Source of the DNA: Fervidobacterium sp. UBA5837
GTDB lineage: Bacteria; Thermotogota; Thermotogae; Thermotogales; Fervidobacteriaceae
Length of the DNA: 64,000 bases
Assembly (NCBI GenBank): GCA_002432805.1
Contig: DJGV01000006.1
Span: 27,050 to 91,049, forward strand
Reading direction: 5' to 3'
Shown here: piece by piece, positions 17,764 to 27,563 of the stretch
Position numbering within the stretch: position 1 is the first letter of the stretch
How the letters are laid out: each line of letters starts with the position of its first letter
Notes under the pieces: model-generated
The model's database searches: none
What the model was told of the DNA's origin: nothing
Seen by the model: the letters and a program-made list of their open reading frames with translations, nothing else
Program-made: the position numbers and the translations under genes

Positions 17764-19335
17764 TTATATATTCCAAATTTCGTGATATTCGTGAGGAGTC
17801 TCACAGTATTCGCAGATGAACTTTCCATCGACACGTACAAATGAAGCATTAACCCCCTCACCATTTACGGGATTTGTGATACAATTTTCATTCTTACATC
17901 TTATTTCATCGAATCCGTATATTCTTGGCGGAAGATTTATTCTATACTTCTCTTCCACTCTTCCATTCTTTACTATATTCACGGTAGTATTTGGCGAGAT
18001 GGCAGATAGTTTCTTGATTTCCTTGAAACTCAGGTATCTATCTGGCAAGCTGATGTAACCTTTGCAATTCCCATCGACTGATTTAAAAATTCCATCGGTA
18101 CTATCTACATCATACAACTTCAAAATCCTGCGTATCTTCAGCACCGTATTGTATATCTCATCGGTTGATTTTCCTTTGGCTATATGGTCTATCACTGTGC
18201 CATTATCTATAGGTTTAATACCTCTTTTTCCCTCCTTTTGTGTACCCTTTGTGCCATCGATGATGGGAGCAGGAACAATGAAATCTTCAGTTGGTTCTTC
18301 TCTTCTCATCGTTGTATCAAAATCTGTCCTCAGTGCACCGCCAAACATCGAGAGAAGTACGACACGTACCCAGTAACCGTTAATTGCTTGGCCTTCCCAA
18401 CCATTTAGTGGAAGATTATCGAGAAAAGTGGGGATTTCTGGTTCAATCTTTGGGCGTGGAAGCGGGTGATAGAACTTTACATCTTCAGGCAACTTATCGA
18501 GCAAGTCCTTTCTGAACGTTACGGCCTTCTTAAGTATATGCGCCTTTTCAAGTACATCCTCGCCCATTCGTTCAAGCTGCAGCCTGGTAAAGTACCAGAT
18601 ACTTGCAGGTGAGCCATACGAGAGATACTCGTCTATAGAATTATAAATCCTCACTTGAAATCCATTTCTCCTCATCTTATCAACGTAACTTTGCGGCATT
18701 TGAAGTTGTTGTGGTGCAACCAAGTCCACCTCCACATTTTTGAAAACTTTCAATCCATCTGCTTTTGAATGGACAGTCCTGCCGTGGAGTAGATCTCCAA
18801 CAAGCGCTATCTTGATGTGCGAATTATCGAAGTTATTCTGTTCTAAGAAAGTGTACTCATCGAGCAATTCTTGCGTCGGGTGTTCATGCTTTCCATCACC
18901 ACCGTTTATAAATGCGGGTCTTGCAATACCATGTCTATCTGCAAAATCGCCCACCTTCTGTTCTAAGAGTCTGCAGACACCTTCAAGCCGTGTTCTGAGA
19001 ACAAAAATGGAATAGTCACTGTAACCAGTTAGCATATTGAATGTATCTACATAGCTTTCTTGCTTGTTGAACGAGGAATGTTCTGAATCGAAGATATTCA
19101 CTTTTGCGTTTTTATGGAATTTCGCAGCGTTGATGAAGGATTCTTTCGTTCTCGTGGATGATTCGAGGAAGACAATATATATACCCGTGTTACTTTTAAT
19201 TTGGAACTCCAAAATATCCTCTTTGTTTTTTACCTTCTCTTTCAACTTTCTTACGTTATTGTACAAGAACAGTTGTTCCTCGACCGAAAGGTCGTTGATA
19301 ACTGCCAACGTCCGACTTAAGAAATCGTTCTTCAT
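17764..19335 (-). CDS. pyrBI: aspartate carbamoyltransferase, catalytic-regulatory fusion
   Basis: 523 residues. The N-terminal part is the catalytic chain, with the carbamoyl-phosphate loop SSTRTKES, HPTQELLDE and HPLPR. The C-terminal part (from about residue 370) is the regulatory chain, ending in the zinc site CKNENC ... CEYC. It catalyses the first committed step of pyrimidine synthesis; the fusion is known from Thermotogales. An in-frame GTG lies at 19353, but GGGGGGA sits inside that reading, so ATG 19335 is preferred. It converges with rex across a structured terminator. Confidence 0.93.
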   Translation of the reverse strand: MKNDFLSRTLAVINDLSVEEQLFLYNNVRKLKEKVKNKEDILEFQIKSNTGIYIVFLESSTRTKESFINAAKFHKNAKVNIFDSEHSSFNKQESYVDTFNMLTGYSDYSIFVLRTRLEGVCRLLEQKVGDFADRHGIARPAFINGGDGKHEHPTQELLDEYTFLEQNNFDNSHIKIALVGDLLHGRTVHSKADGLKVFKNVEVDLVAPQQLQMPQSYVDKMRRNGFQVRIYNSIDEYLSYGSPASIWYFTRLQLERMGEDVLEKAHILKKAVTFRKDLLDKLPEDVKFYHPLPRPKIEPEIPTFLDNLPLNGWEGQAINGYWVRVVLLSMFGGALRTDFDTTMRREEPTEDFIVPAPIIDGTKGTQKEGKRGIKPIDNGTVIDHIAKGKSTDEIYNTVLKIRRILKLYDVDSTDGIFKSVDGNCKGYISLPDRYLSFKEIKKLSAISPNTTVNIVKNGRVEEKYRINLPPRIYGFDEIRCKNENCITNPVNGEGVNASFVRVDGKFICEYCETPHEYHEIWNI

Positions 19336-19767
19336 ATGCACTTTTCCCCCCACACACAGATTTTTTGTATCTTGCTCTGTCTTGCCCTACTTTGTCTTCC
19401 GGCAATTTCTGAGATATTATACAACAAATAATAGAAAATTTGAACCGTGAAAAAATAGAATGTAAAGGGCTAAACATCCGTTAGACCCCTTTCAGTGCGT
19501 GCTCTCTGCTTTTAAAGACATTTAAATAAAGACATTCAAAAAGAGTGGTAGGATTAAAACAATCAGCAGCGTTAAAAAATACGTCAACTTTCGCGTATTC
19601 TTCATATTCATAAACTTTTCATTCGTGTAGCTCTTTCGACCACCAGAATTAAGTATTATGCCACATCATTTTTACCACTTTGGACGGAACGTTGTAAATG
19701 TGAATTATCAATAGTATAATAAAGTAGAAGTTGTTAATTTGGTTGAGTTGAAAGGGGTGTTGTACGT
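19336..19767 (+). promoter_or_regulatory. divergent intergenic region with glycosidase promoter
   Basis: No gene is evident in this 432-base gap. A plus-strand promoter TTGTAA (19692-19697), 17 bases, TATAAT (19715-19720) lies before the glycosidase gene. On the minus strand TATAAT (complement of 19416-19421) may serve pyrBI, without a good -35. A weak inverted repeat AGGGCTAA/TTAGACCCCT lies at about 19467-19490. Confidence 0.5.
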
Positions 19768-21192
19768 ATGCACTATCCGTTACCATCTTGGTTGAGTGAA
19801 TCTGTTATCTATCAAATATTCCCTGATCGTTTTGCCATAGGTAAAGGAAAGACGGTGTACGATAAGGCTGAGCTTTACACAAAGCGTGGTGGAAAATTGG
19901 TGAACTGGAATGTCCCGCCGAAGTATAAAAGTGATGCAAGTCACGTGATGGAATTCTATGGTGGTGACCTCTGGGGTATAGCTGAAAAGCTTGATTATTT
20001 AAAAGACTTGGGCGTAAATTTGATATATACAACGCCCATATTTTTGTCTCCTTCCAACCACAAGTATGATACTGTAGACTACATGCGTATAGATTCACAG
20101 TTCGGTGGTGAGCGAGCATTTAAGTACTATTTGAAGAAAGCCAAAGGGAATGGATTTAGGGTGATGCTCGACGGTGTCTTCAATCATCTGAGCAAAGAAA
20201 ATGAGTGGTTCAAGAAAGCCCTCAGAGGCGATAAAACGCACGTGAGTAAGTTTACGTTCTACAAGAATGGATACAGATCTTGGAACAATTTTGAAGGAAT
20301 GCCGGAGTGGAATTGGGAAGAACTTGAGGTGAGGAATTACCTGCTTTCAGTTGTTGAACATTACCTCAGGTTGGGCATCGACGGTTGGCGACTCGATGTG
20401 GGTTTTGATGTAGGATATGTAAACAATGCACTCATCAACTCACGCGCAAAGAGTGTTTCGACAGAGAAGTACATTGTAACGGAGACATGGAATTTTCCAT
20501 CGAATTGGACTGTAGTAGATGGCATCATGAACTACCATTTCAGAGAGGTTGTTCTTGGATATCTCAAAGGTGAATTTAGAAATCCAGCACAAGCTTTGAA
20601 GAAGGCATACGATGAGACACCGAATATATACGGCTGTTGGAACATGCTCGATAGTCACGACACGGAAAGATTGGCAACTGTGATTCCAGATAAGGCATCG
20701 AGAAAGTTGGCTGTTGTGTTGCAATTTACCTACCCTGGTGTTCCTTTCGTATATTACGGTACAGAAATCGGTTTGACTGGTGGAAGAGACCCGGAATGCA
20801 GGGCACCGATGCCTTGGAATGAAGAACTGTGGGACAATGAATTGAGGGAATTTTACAAGAAGCTAATCAATATAAGAAAACAAGAAATTGCATTGAAAAT
20901 CGGTGGATTTGAAGTGATGAATGAAGAGCCAATTGTGTTTTTGAGAAAAGCTCCATATGTACTCGATGACGTAATCGTAGCCGTGAACAAAGATAGTGAA
21001 AAAAATGTTTCCGTTTCTGTCCCTGATGGAAGATTACTCGCAGGTACGACGTTCGTTGATTTGATGACTGGTGAGGAATTTTGGATAGTTGGCGGTGTTC
21101 TGAAATTCAGTGTGCCACATAAAGGGTTTAGGATATTGAAAGCTCTCGACAAATCGAAAAAAGGATACACCCAGTATAAGAGGATATATTGA
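19768..21192 (+). CDS. GH13 alpha-glucosidase / cyclomaltodextrinase-like
   Basis: 474 residues, no signal peptide, so cytoplasmic. GH13 motifs: DGVFNH (region I), GWRLDVGF with nucleophile Asp210, ETW with acid/base Glu239, and DSHDTE with Asp298. The length and compact barrel resemble Thermotoga AglB-type cyclomaltodextrinase/maltodextrinase. It would release glucose from imported maltodextrins; exact substrate cannot be told. ATG behind AAAGGGG. A methyltransferase gene follows directly. Confidence 0.87.
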   Translation: MHYPLPSWLSESVIYQIFPDRFAIGKGKTVYDKAELYTKRGGKLVNWNVPPKYKSDASHVMEFYGGDLWGIAEKLDYLKDLGVNLIYTTPIFLSPSNHKYDTVDYMRIDSQFGGERAFKYYLKKAKGNGFRVMLDGVFNHLSKENEWFKKALRGDKTHVSKFTFYKNGYRSWNNFEGMPEWNWEELEVRNYLLSVVEHYLRLGIDGWRLDVGFDVGYVNNALINSRAKSVSTEKYIVTETWNFPSNWTVVDGIMNYHFREVVLGYLKGEFRNPAQALKKAYDETPNIYGCWNMLDSHDTERLATVIPDKASRKLAVVLQFTYPGVPFVYYGTEIGLTGGRDPECRAPMPWNEELWDNELREFYKKLINIRKQEIALKIGGFEVMNEEPIVFLRKAPYVLDDVIVAVNKDSEKNVSVSVPDGRLLAGTTFVDLMTGEEFWIVGGVLKFSVPHKGFRILKALDKSKKGYTQYKRIY

Positions 21193-21206
21193 AAGGACGC
21201 ATCGAG

Positions 21207-21935
21207 ATGGCCCAAAGGTCACATGAGTACTACAACTTCATTGCTGAGATGTACGATGATATGTACAAAGATGAATATTGGCAAAATGTGATGGCACAGA
21301 TAGAGGCTGAGATTCTCAGGTATGTACCGGATATGGTGGGAAAATCGGTACTCGATTTGGGCGCTGGAACTGGGCAATGGTCACTTTGGGCCGCTCAACA
21401 TGGTGCCGAAGTTACGTTGGTCGAACCTGCAAAAAGGATGCTCGAGATAGCTCGAGAAAAGCTTGTAGATTTTCAAGATGTGTGTAAATTCGTCAACTGC
21501 AAGGCCGAAAAATTCACAAAGAAGGTGCAAGACAAATTTGATGTTATATTCCTTCTTGGTGATGTACTTAGCTACGTCGAGGATATTGAAAAGACGTTGG
21601 AGAATGTATCGAAAATAGCAAAGGAAGACGCGTTTGTCTTTGGCACTGTTGATAATTTCGGCTTTTACATGAAAGAGGCTGTTATGTACGGTAGCAGGCA
21701 AGAGGTGATAAATCTACAAAAGACGGGCCGTTTACTCATAGGCTCAGAATACGGTGCGTTCATGTCTCGCAGCATTTCAGATGAAGAATTAATTGAATTC
21801 GCAACCCACTATGGCTGGAGGGTTGTGGATATAACCGCATTAGGCATCTTCAAAAGCCTCCATCTGAATGAAAAATACGGAAAGTATCTCATGAAAGAAG
21901 CTGAACATCTTCTTTACGTGTGGCAAAAAGAGTAA
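21207..21935 (+). CDS. class I SAM-dependent methyltransferase
   Basis: 242 residues. The SAM-binding motif VLDLGAGTGQWSLWAAQHGA and the acidic VTLVEPAKRML are plain. The substrate is unknown; the protein is of the broad Methyltransf_11/25 type. Starts: ATG 21207 behind AAAGGACG, or TTG 21189, which would overlap the glycosidase stop by four bases. It ends 24 bases before the convergent aspartase stop, with no clear terminator between. Confidence 0.82.
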   Translation: MAQRSHEYYNFIAEMYDDMYKDEYWQNVMAQIEAEILRYVPDMVGKSVLDLGAGTGQWSLWAAQHGAEVTLVEPAKRMLEIAREKLVDFQDVCKFVNCKAEKFTKKVQDKFDVIFLLGDVLSYVEDIEKTLENVSKIAKEDAFVFGTVDNFGFYMKEAVMYGSRQEVINLQKTGRLLIGSEYGAFMSRSISDEELIEFATHYGWRVVDITALGIFKSLHLNEKYGKYLMKEAEHLLYVWQKE

Positions 21936-21959
21936 AAAGAATGTATAAGAATTTGGCAA

Positions 21960-23363
21960 TCAAACGAATCCCAATCCGGTCATCTTATTGATGTCCAGCT
22001 TGTTGAGAAGTTCTTGCACAGATATGCCTTCAGATTGAGCCAAGAGGGATATCGCTTTTTGAATATCCCAATTTGCATCTTTTATTGCCTGTGATACTTT
22101 CTCATATCCGAAGTAGTTGATAAGGGGTGTCAGATTTGAAGCAGAACTTTGGAGATGTTCTTCGCATCTTTCTTTTTGTACTTCGATCTTAACAACGTAT
22201 TCTTTCAGCGCCTTGCAGGAGTTTTGTAAGCTCTTCATAGATTTTAATGTGTAGTGGACAATAATTGGGGCAAATTGGTTGAGTTGGAGATTACCTTGAG
22301 CACATGCATGGGAGATGATTTCGTCTTGGCCAAAGACGGTGAGTGCAAGTTGCATGACGTATTCTGGAACGACGGGATTGACTTTTCCAGGCATGATTGA
22401 ACTCCCTACTTGCACTGCTGGAAGTTTCAATTCTCCGATGGCTGTGTTCGGTCCACTGCCGAGCAGGCGTATATCGTTAGCTATCTTGTACAAATTCACA
22501 GCCAAAGATTTCAAAAGTCCGTGGACTTCAGCAAACGTGTCCAAATTCTGCGTTGCATCAATCAAATTCTCCGCCTTTGCGATCTTGACATTCGATACGC
22601 TTCGCAACACTTCTACTATCCTCAATATGTATTCTTTCGGTGCACCGATGCCAGTACCAATTGCCGTTCCGCCTATGTTCACATTTTTGATGCGTTCTTC
22701 CACCTTGTTTAATCTCCACCGATCCCTTGCAAGTGCATCTGCCCACGCACCAAATTGTTGACCCATCATGATGGGAACTGCATCCATAAGCTGTGTACGA
22801 CCTACTGTGCGAATTGTGTAGAATCCCTTCTCTTTGTCTTGAATGGCGTTTTGCAGTATGATCACATCCACGACGAGTGTCCTGAGTGTGACAATCACTG
22901 CCATCTTCCCTGCGGTGACGAATGTATCGTTAGTAGATTGGTGCAAATTGACATGGTTGTACGGATCTACGATATACTCTCCCTTTTTCCCACCCAAGAT
23001 CTCCGTTGCACGGTTGGCTATCACCTCATTGATGTTCAAATTGACAGAAGTGCCCGCACCACCACACAATGGGTCTACAACAACGTGAGTTTTCAAAATT
23101 TCCCACTCATCACACGCCTTTTGGATTGCTTGTGAGATTGACTCATCGAGCATTCCAAGTTCTGCATTCAACAGTGCACAGGCCTTCTTTATCATGAAGT
23201 ACGCCCACAGAAAATGATCATCGAAACGCTCACCAGTTGAAGGAAAGAGCTCGAGGGCCCGTGCGGTGGAAATGCCATAATAAACATCTGAGGAAATTGC
23301 CTTACTACCAAGGTAATCCTCTTCGATGCGATATGAGATGTTACTTTGTACTCTTCCATCCAC
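21960..23363 (-). CDS. aspA: aspartate ammonia-lyase
   Basis: 467 residues, the family's normal length. The fumarase/aspartase signature GSSIMPGKVNP and the catalytic-region HQSTND are present. It converts aspartate to fumarate and ammonia; aspartase is preferred over class II fumarase from overall sequence and gene context. GTG start behind GAGGGA. It lies 68 bases after hydF on the same strand. Ammonium is one source atom for the H-cluster azadithiolate bridge, so linkage to hydF may be functional, but this is inference. Confidence 0.85.
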   Translation of the reverse strand: MDGRVQSNISYRIEEDYLGSKAISSDVYYGISTARALELFPSTGERFDDHFLWAYFMIKKACALLNAELGMLDESISQAIQKACDEWEILKTHVVVDPLCGGAGTSVNLNINEVIANRATEILGGKKGEYIVDPYNHVNLHQSTNDTFVTAGKMAVIVTLRTLVVDVIILQNAIQDKEKGFYTIRTVGRTQLMDAVPIMMGQQFGAWADALARDRWRLNKVEERIKNVNIGGTAIGTGIGAPKEYILRIVEVLRSVSNVKIAKAENLIDATQNLDTFAEVHGLLKSLAVNLYKIANDIRLLGSGPNTAIGELKLPAVQVGSSIMPGKVNPVVPEYVMQLALTVFGQDEIISHACAQGNLQLNQFAPIIVHYTLKSMKSLQNSCKALKEYVVKIEVQKERCEEHLQSSASNLTPLINYFGYEKVSQAIKDANWDIQKAISLLAQSEGISVQELLNKLDINKMTGLGFV

Positions 23364-23431
23364 GGTCCCTCACTCCTCTCACTATGTTTTATCCATGTTT
23401 CTGCTACTCATTTACCATCAGTAATAAACAA

Positions 23432-24646
23432 CTATTGCAAATTGATCTCACTGCCAAGTGGTTCTAGTGCTCGTTCTAAAACACCATGCATGTACGAAAT
23501 GACAACTCCGTAATTTGTCATTGGAATGCCAAGGCGCCTGAACATACGCACTCTTCTCATCATCTGGTTTCTTGTGTTTACGCATCCGCCACAGTGGATG
23601 ACCAACTTTGCATCGGATACTTCTTCGTACTCCGGCATGTCTACCCCAGCCCATACCTTGAAGTTCAAATTTGCACCCGTGTGGTTCGTCAACCATCTTG
23701 GAATCTTTACACGCCCTATGTCCTCGCTCAACGGCCTATGTGTACAACCTTCCATGATGATCACCGTATCTCCATCTTTGAGTTCTTCAACTTTGTAAAC
23801 GCTCTCAACAAAATAGCTCAAATCGCCACGATAACGCGCCTCCAAGATGGAGAACGTTGTTAACGGTACATCTTCTGGAATGTCCGATACGACTTTCATC
23901 ACTGCTTGCGAGTCGGTGATCACAAGCCGAGGCTTTTCATTAAGCTTTTCTAGTGTGTATCTCAACTCTCGCTCTTTTGTAGTAATGGCGATAGCCTCTT
24001 TATCGAGCACTTCCCTGATTGCATGGACTTGTGGCATGATAAGTCTTCCCTTTGGTGCGCCAAGATCGATTGGTACAACGAGCACAACCAAATCTCCGCC
24101 TTCGATGAATTCTGGAATGAATGGCAGTTCATCGTCGTTTGGAATAATCGTGTTAAGCAAGTCTCCTACATTCTCAAAGCCTTGTCTGTTGAGTGAGCTG
24201 ACGACTATTGTGTTTACGCTGAATTGTGATCCATATTCTTGTGCAATCTCAAACGCTCTTTCTCCAAGTGTATCGCTCTTATTCACTGCCACGATGAATG
24301 GAATCTCGAGCTCGTTCAATATCTTCTTGATCTTCAATTCGTATTCGCCTATATGGCCATCAACGACGATGATCGCACAGTCTGACTTATAAAGTGCCTT
24401 TATTGCCTTATCAACACGCTTTTCACCAAGTTCACCGATGTCATCGAGCCCTGGTGTGTCTATCAGTGTAACCGGACCAAGCGGATACATCTCCATCGAC
24501 TTGTAAACAGGATCTGTCGTTGTGCCAGGTACATCACTGACGATCGATACATCTTGCCTTGTCAGTGCATTGAGGAAAGAAGACTTCCCAACATTTCTCT
24601 TCCCAACTACCGATATATACTTTCTAAAACCGCCAGATGGTAACAT
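23432..24646 (-). CDS. hydF: [FeFe]-hydrogenase maturation GTPase HydF
   Basis: 404 residues. N-terminal GTPase domain: P-loop GKRNVGKSS (15-23), DTPG (63-66) and NKSD (122-125). The C-terminal domain has the [4Fe-4S] pattern C-x-H ... H-C-x-x-C at Cys301, His303, His351, Cys352 and Cys355. HydF is the scaffold on which the 2Fe subcluster made by HydE and HydG is assembled and passed to HydA. ATG behind GGAGGTG. It lies between an ABC transporter and aspA on the same strand. Confidence 0.95.
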   Translation of the reverse strand: MLPSGGFRKYISVVGKRNVGKSSFLNALTRQDVSIVSDVPGTTTDPVYKSMEMYPLGPVTLIDTPGLDDIGELGEKRVDKAIKALYKSDCAIIVVDGHIGEYELKIKKILNELEIPFIVAVNKSDTLGERAFEIAQEYGSQFSVNTIVVSSLNRQGFENVGDLLNTIIPNDDELPFIPEFIEGGDLVVLVVPIDLGAPKGRLIMPQVHAIREVLDKEAIAITTKERELRYTLEKLNEKPRLVITDSQAVMKVVSDIPEDVPLTTFSILEARYRGDLSYFVESVYKVEELKDGDTVIIMEGCTHRPLSEDIGRVKIPRWLTNHTGANLNFKVWAGVDMPEYEEVSDAKLVIHCGGCVNTRNQMMRRVRMFRRLGIPMTNYGVVISYMHGVLERALEPLGSEINLQ

Positions 24647-24684
24647 CTATACACCTCCGAATTATTACACTATCACTTGTAACA

Positions 24685-25605
24685 TCACTTTACTGCAAAG
24701 AAGAAATTGTCATCTGGAATCTTAGGCATTCCTTCAGGATAAACTGCATTCAACTTCTTAAAGTAATTGAGCACTTCTTCCTTACAGTCGCCTGCCGGTA
24801 CATACATGTAGTAACTTCTATCAAGTGATGCCTTTAAAACGTTCGCTGGAATTCCAAGTTGCTTGTTTGTGATGTCAACTGCCTTATCGATATTCTCATA
24901 CGACCAGCTTAAACTGTCCATGAAAGATTTTTGGAATAATCTGACCGTTCCGGCATAGTCTTGGAGTTTGCCTGTGACAAATATACCAGTTATAGGTATA
25001 CCGTACTTCGTACCGGTTGCCTTGTTCCACTCATCTTGTAAATCCATGACTATCTTTCCTTTCGAAAGCATCATAGTCACAAATGGTTCAGGTACCGCAG
25101 CGACCTTTACTTTTCCACTGTTGAAGAGTGCAACTATTTCTTGTGGTTGTGCGTATGCAAATGTCACGTCCTTATCTGGCTGCAAACCGTTATCAGCAAG
25201 TAGATATCTGAGTACAACATCCGCTGTCTGTCCCCTGCCCTGTGCCGTGTAAACTTGTTGACCTTTCAAACTTTGAATACCTTTGTAATCGAAATCGGGT
25301 GTCGTAACCAAATAGAACAATCTCCAACTGTACACACCAACAAGCCTTACATCTACACCTTGCGTGTACAGATTCGCACCGAATACCACTGGCAAGGCCG
25401 CAAAATTCACTCTCTTGGCAATGATGTAAGCAGTAGCCTCATCCATCGTCTTCCAAAGCCTTATATCCAATGCCATATCCGTCTTCACTTGCTTATCCAG
25501 AAGCCCAGCAACCGCAAAAATGGTTGGTCCGTAAGGATTGATGAAAGTTACCGCATATGCCCAAACAACACTTAAAAGTACCAGTAACACAGCTATCTTT
25601 TTCAT
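24685..25605 (-). CDS. ABC transporter substrate-binding protein (NMT1/SsuA-like)
   Basis: 306 residues with an N-terminal signal peptide (KKIAVLLVLLSVVWAYA) and the fold of the NitT/TauT/NMT1 group, whose members bind sulfonates, nitrate or thiamine pyrimidine precursors. The ligand cannot be read from sequence. It overlaps the ATPase gene by four bases and is followed by hydF after 38 bases, which implies one transcript with the H-cluster maturation genes. Confidence 0.82.
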   Translation of the reverse strand: MKKIAVLLVLLSVVWAYAVTFINPYGPTIFAVAGLLDKQVKTDMALDIRLWKTMDEATAYIIAKRVNFAALPVVFGANLYTQGVDVRLVGVYSWRLFYLVTTPDFDYKGIQSLKGQQVYTAQGRGQTADVVLRYLLADNGLQPDKDVTFAYAQPQEIVALFNSGKVKVAAVPEPFVTMMLSKGKIVMDLQDEWNKATGTKYGIPITGIFVTGKLQDYAGTVRLFQKSFMDSLSWSYENIDKAVDITNKQLGIPANVLKASLDRSYYMYVPAGDCKEEVLNYFKKLNAVYPEGMPKIPDDNFFFAVK

Positions 25606-26333
25606 ACCTCACTCCACCTCCTCACAATTGTGTTCAAGATTTCAGATTCCTTTTTCAAAAATTCCGCATCCATAATATCCTTTGGTACTTGCGATACATC
25701 CAATTCCTCCAATATCTTCGTGGGCTTGTTGCTTAATAGGATAATTCTATCCGCCATCAATAGTGCCTCGCGCACATCGTGCGTGACGATGATCATGGAA
25801 AAAGTTCTCTGCTTCTTACCTTCGAGTATATCTTCTATTATCGAAAGTTTTGTGTGCAAGTCTAAAGAGGTAAATGGTTCATCCAACAACAACAAATCTG
25901 GCTCATCGAGTAGTGCACGTGCCAAATTAACGCGTTGCCTCATACCACCACTCAGTTTTGCAGGTCTATAATCTTGGAATCCATCGAGCTTCATGATTCT
26001 CAAAGCTTCGTTAATCTTCTCATCGTCTTCGAGCACAAAACGTAAGTTATCGTATACGCTCTTCCAAGGAATTAGTCGAGGTTCTTGGAAAACGTAACCA
26101 ATTTTCTGATAGTTTCTTGAAATCTGTCCAGTATAATTCTCGTCGAGGTCTGCAATCATCCTGATCAAAGTCGTCTTGCCACATCCTGAAGGACCAAGTA
26201 GCGCAACGGTCTGACCAGCAACAATCTCAAAAGATAAGTCGTTGAATATATCGAGCTTCTCAAAGTGCTTACTCACGTGTTCCACTTTGACCAAAGTTAC
26301 ATATCCCTTTTGTGTTCCAGTTTCGTTTATCAT
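25602..26333 (-). CDS. ABC transporter ATP-binding protein (SsuB/TauB-like)
   Basis: 243 residues. Walker A GPSGCGKTT, Q-loop VFQEP, signature LSGGMRQR, Walker B LLLLDEPF and the switch His (VTHD) are all present. This is the energising subunit for the permease and binding protein on either side. Both borders are four-base ATGA overlaps, so the three genes are translationally coupled. Confidence 0.9.
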   Translation of the reverse strand: MINETGTQKGYVTLVKVEHVSKHFEKLDIFNDLSFEIVAGQTVALLGPSGCGKTTLIRMIADLDENYTGQISRNYQKIGYVFQEPRLIPWKSVYDNLRFVLEDDEKINEALRIMKLDGFQDYRPAKLSGGMRQRVNLARALLDEPDLLLLDEPFTSLDLHTKLSIIEDILEGKKQRTFSMIIVTHDVREALLMADRIILLSNKPTKILEELDVSQVPKDIMDAEFLKKESEILNTIVRRWSEV

Positions 26334-27076
26334 GCAGCTTCCCAGCCTTCCAGTATCTTCTTGGTATATCGGTGTACCGAGTTCTCCACGATTAGTCCAA
26401 TTGTTATAACAATGAATGTGTACGCATACACCCTATTTGCTGCTACGGATTGTCTTGCCCAAGCGATGAGCACACCGATTCCATCGTCACCACACATATA
26501 CTCAGAAACAACAACCACTTTCCATACATTGCCTATCACTACTTGTATCGCACCGATGATCTGAGGAATGATTGAACCAAAATATATGTCTCTTATTACT
26601 TTGCCAGTTCTGACTTTATACACCTTTGCAACTTCTGTCAATCGCTTATCAGTTGTCCTAACACCAATTGCAGTTGAAAGAATTGTCTGCGGAATCAATG
26701 CAAGTATACTAACTACGACTGGACCGGTCCAGCCGATTCCCCAAATGAACATCACCAGCGCAAGCCAAGTGATGATTGGTATGGCTTGCATGATCAATAT
26801 TGCAGGACGAAATATGTCGTACAACGTATCGTTCAGCCCGATCAAAAATCCGAAAAAGACGCCAAATATGACGGTTATCAACATCACAATTCCGACCTTT
26901 GCAAGTGTTGTACCCAAAGCCTCCCATGTTCTTTGCTGGGAAAGCTCACTGAAAATTGTTCCAATCACCTTGGCTGGACTTGGTAATATCAAATCAGAAG
27001 AGATCATTAAAGAAACAACTGCCCAAATGAGTAATATCGCTATCAATCCGATTACGTACTTTACACCCGTCAGCAT
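26330..27076 (-). CDS. ABC transporter permease (SsuC/TauC-like)
   Basis: 248 residues with about six transmembrane helices and the BPD-type permease loop near EVAKVYKVRTGKVIRDIYFG. First gene of the minus-strand operon permease-ATPase-binding protein-hydF-aspA. ATG behind GAAGGTGG. No riboswitch was recognised upstream (27077-27142), and no TTGTGA motif is present there. Confidence 0.88.
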   Translation of the reverse strand: MLTGVKYVIGLIAILLIWAVVSLMISSDLILPSPAKVIGTIFSELSQQRTWEALGTTLAKVGIVMLITVIFGVFFGFLIGLNDTLYDIFRPAILIMQAIPIITWLALVMFIWGIGWTGPVVVSILALIPQTILSTAIGVRTTDKRLTEVAKVYKVRTGKVIRDIYFGSIIPQIIGAIQVVIGNVWKVVVVSEYMCGDDGIGVLIAWARQSVAANRVYAYTFIVITIGLIVENSVHRYTKKILEGWEAA

Positions 27077-27142
27077 ATGCCACCTTCTTTGTTCATCTCT
27101 TAATATTTAACCTAATTCTTTTGATGTGAGTATGAGAAGGAT

Positions 27143-27172
27143 TTGACAATCTAAGAACAAATTTGCTATAAT
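27143..27172 (+). promoter_or_regulatory. promoter of the TM1266-like gene
   Basis: TTGACA (27143-27148), 18-base spacer, TATAAT (27167-27172): near-consensus sigma-A promoter 80 bases before the ATG at 27252. It is divergent from the ABC-hydF-aspA operon. Confidence 0.8.
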
Positions 27173-27251
27173 AATTCATGGCAATAGTAATTTCTAAGAC
27201 ACGTTTCATATCAAAGACCAAAACTAAAAACCACTAAAAGGGGGTATTCAT

Positions 27252-27521
27252 ATGGCAACAGAATTAAGTGTTAGAACCGTTATGGCAATTTTAGTTGACA
27301 AGAGAGAAAAAGCTGCAGTTGAGGTTCAGAAACTTCTCACAGAGTACGGCTGCTACATCAAGACAAGACTTGGGTTACATGATGGTGCTGGTCAATACTG
27401 TTCTGAAACAGGTTTAATCATCCTTGAACTTGTCGATGATGAAACCAAACACAAAGAACTATGCGATAAACTGAATGCAATCGAAGGTGTATCAGCAAAA
27501 TATATGAAGCTTGAATTATAA
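27252..27521 (+). CDS. TM1266-like putative hydrogenase-system regulator
   Basis: 89 residues with an ACT/ferredoxin-like pattern: VRTVMAILVDKREKAAVEVQKLL, then the conserved LGLHD and the final strand KYMKLEL. It resembles the iron-only hydrogenase system regulator family represented by TM1266, of which another member is encoded at 30327. The genes around it are hydF's operon and hydE. Family membership is fairly clear; regulatory function is a database-style name without biochemical proof that I know of. ATG behind AAAGGGGG. Confidence 0.72.
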   Translation: MATELSVRTVMAILVDKREKAAVEVQKLLTEYGCYIKTRLGLHDGAGQYCSETGLIILELVDDETKHKELCDKLNAIEGVSAKYMKLEL

Positions 27522-27563
27522 TCTCAGTACTATTTTACACCTGTCTGTCAGGTATATATCAAG

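Noticed and set aside
25621..25640. CACAATTGTG palindrome resembling a Rex site
   Set aside because: It lies in the 3' coding end of the ABC ATPase gene, away from any promoter.
27077..27142. Search for a thiamine or other riboswitch before the NMT1-like transporter
   Set aside because: No conserved riboswitch core was seen, and the leader is short.
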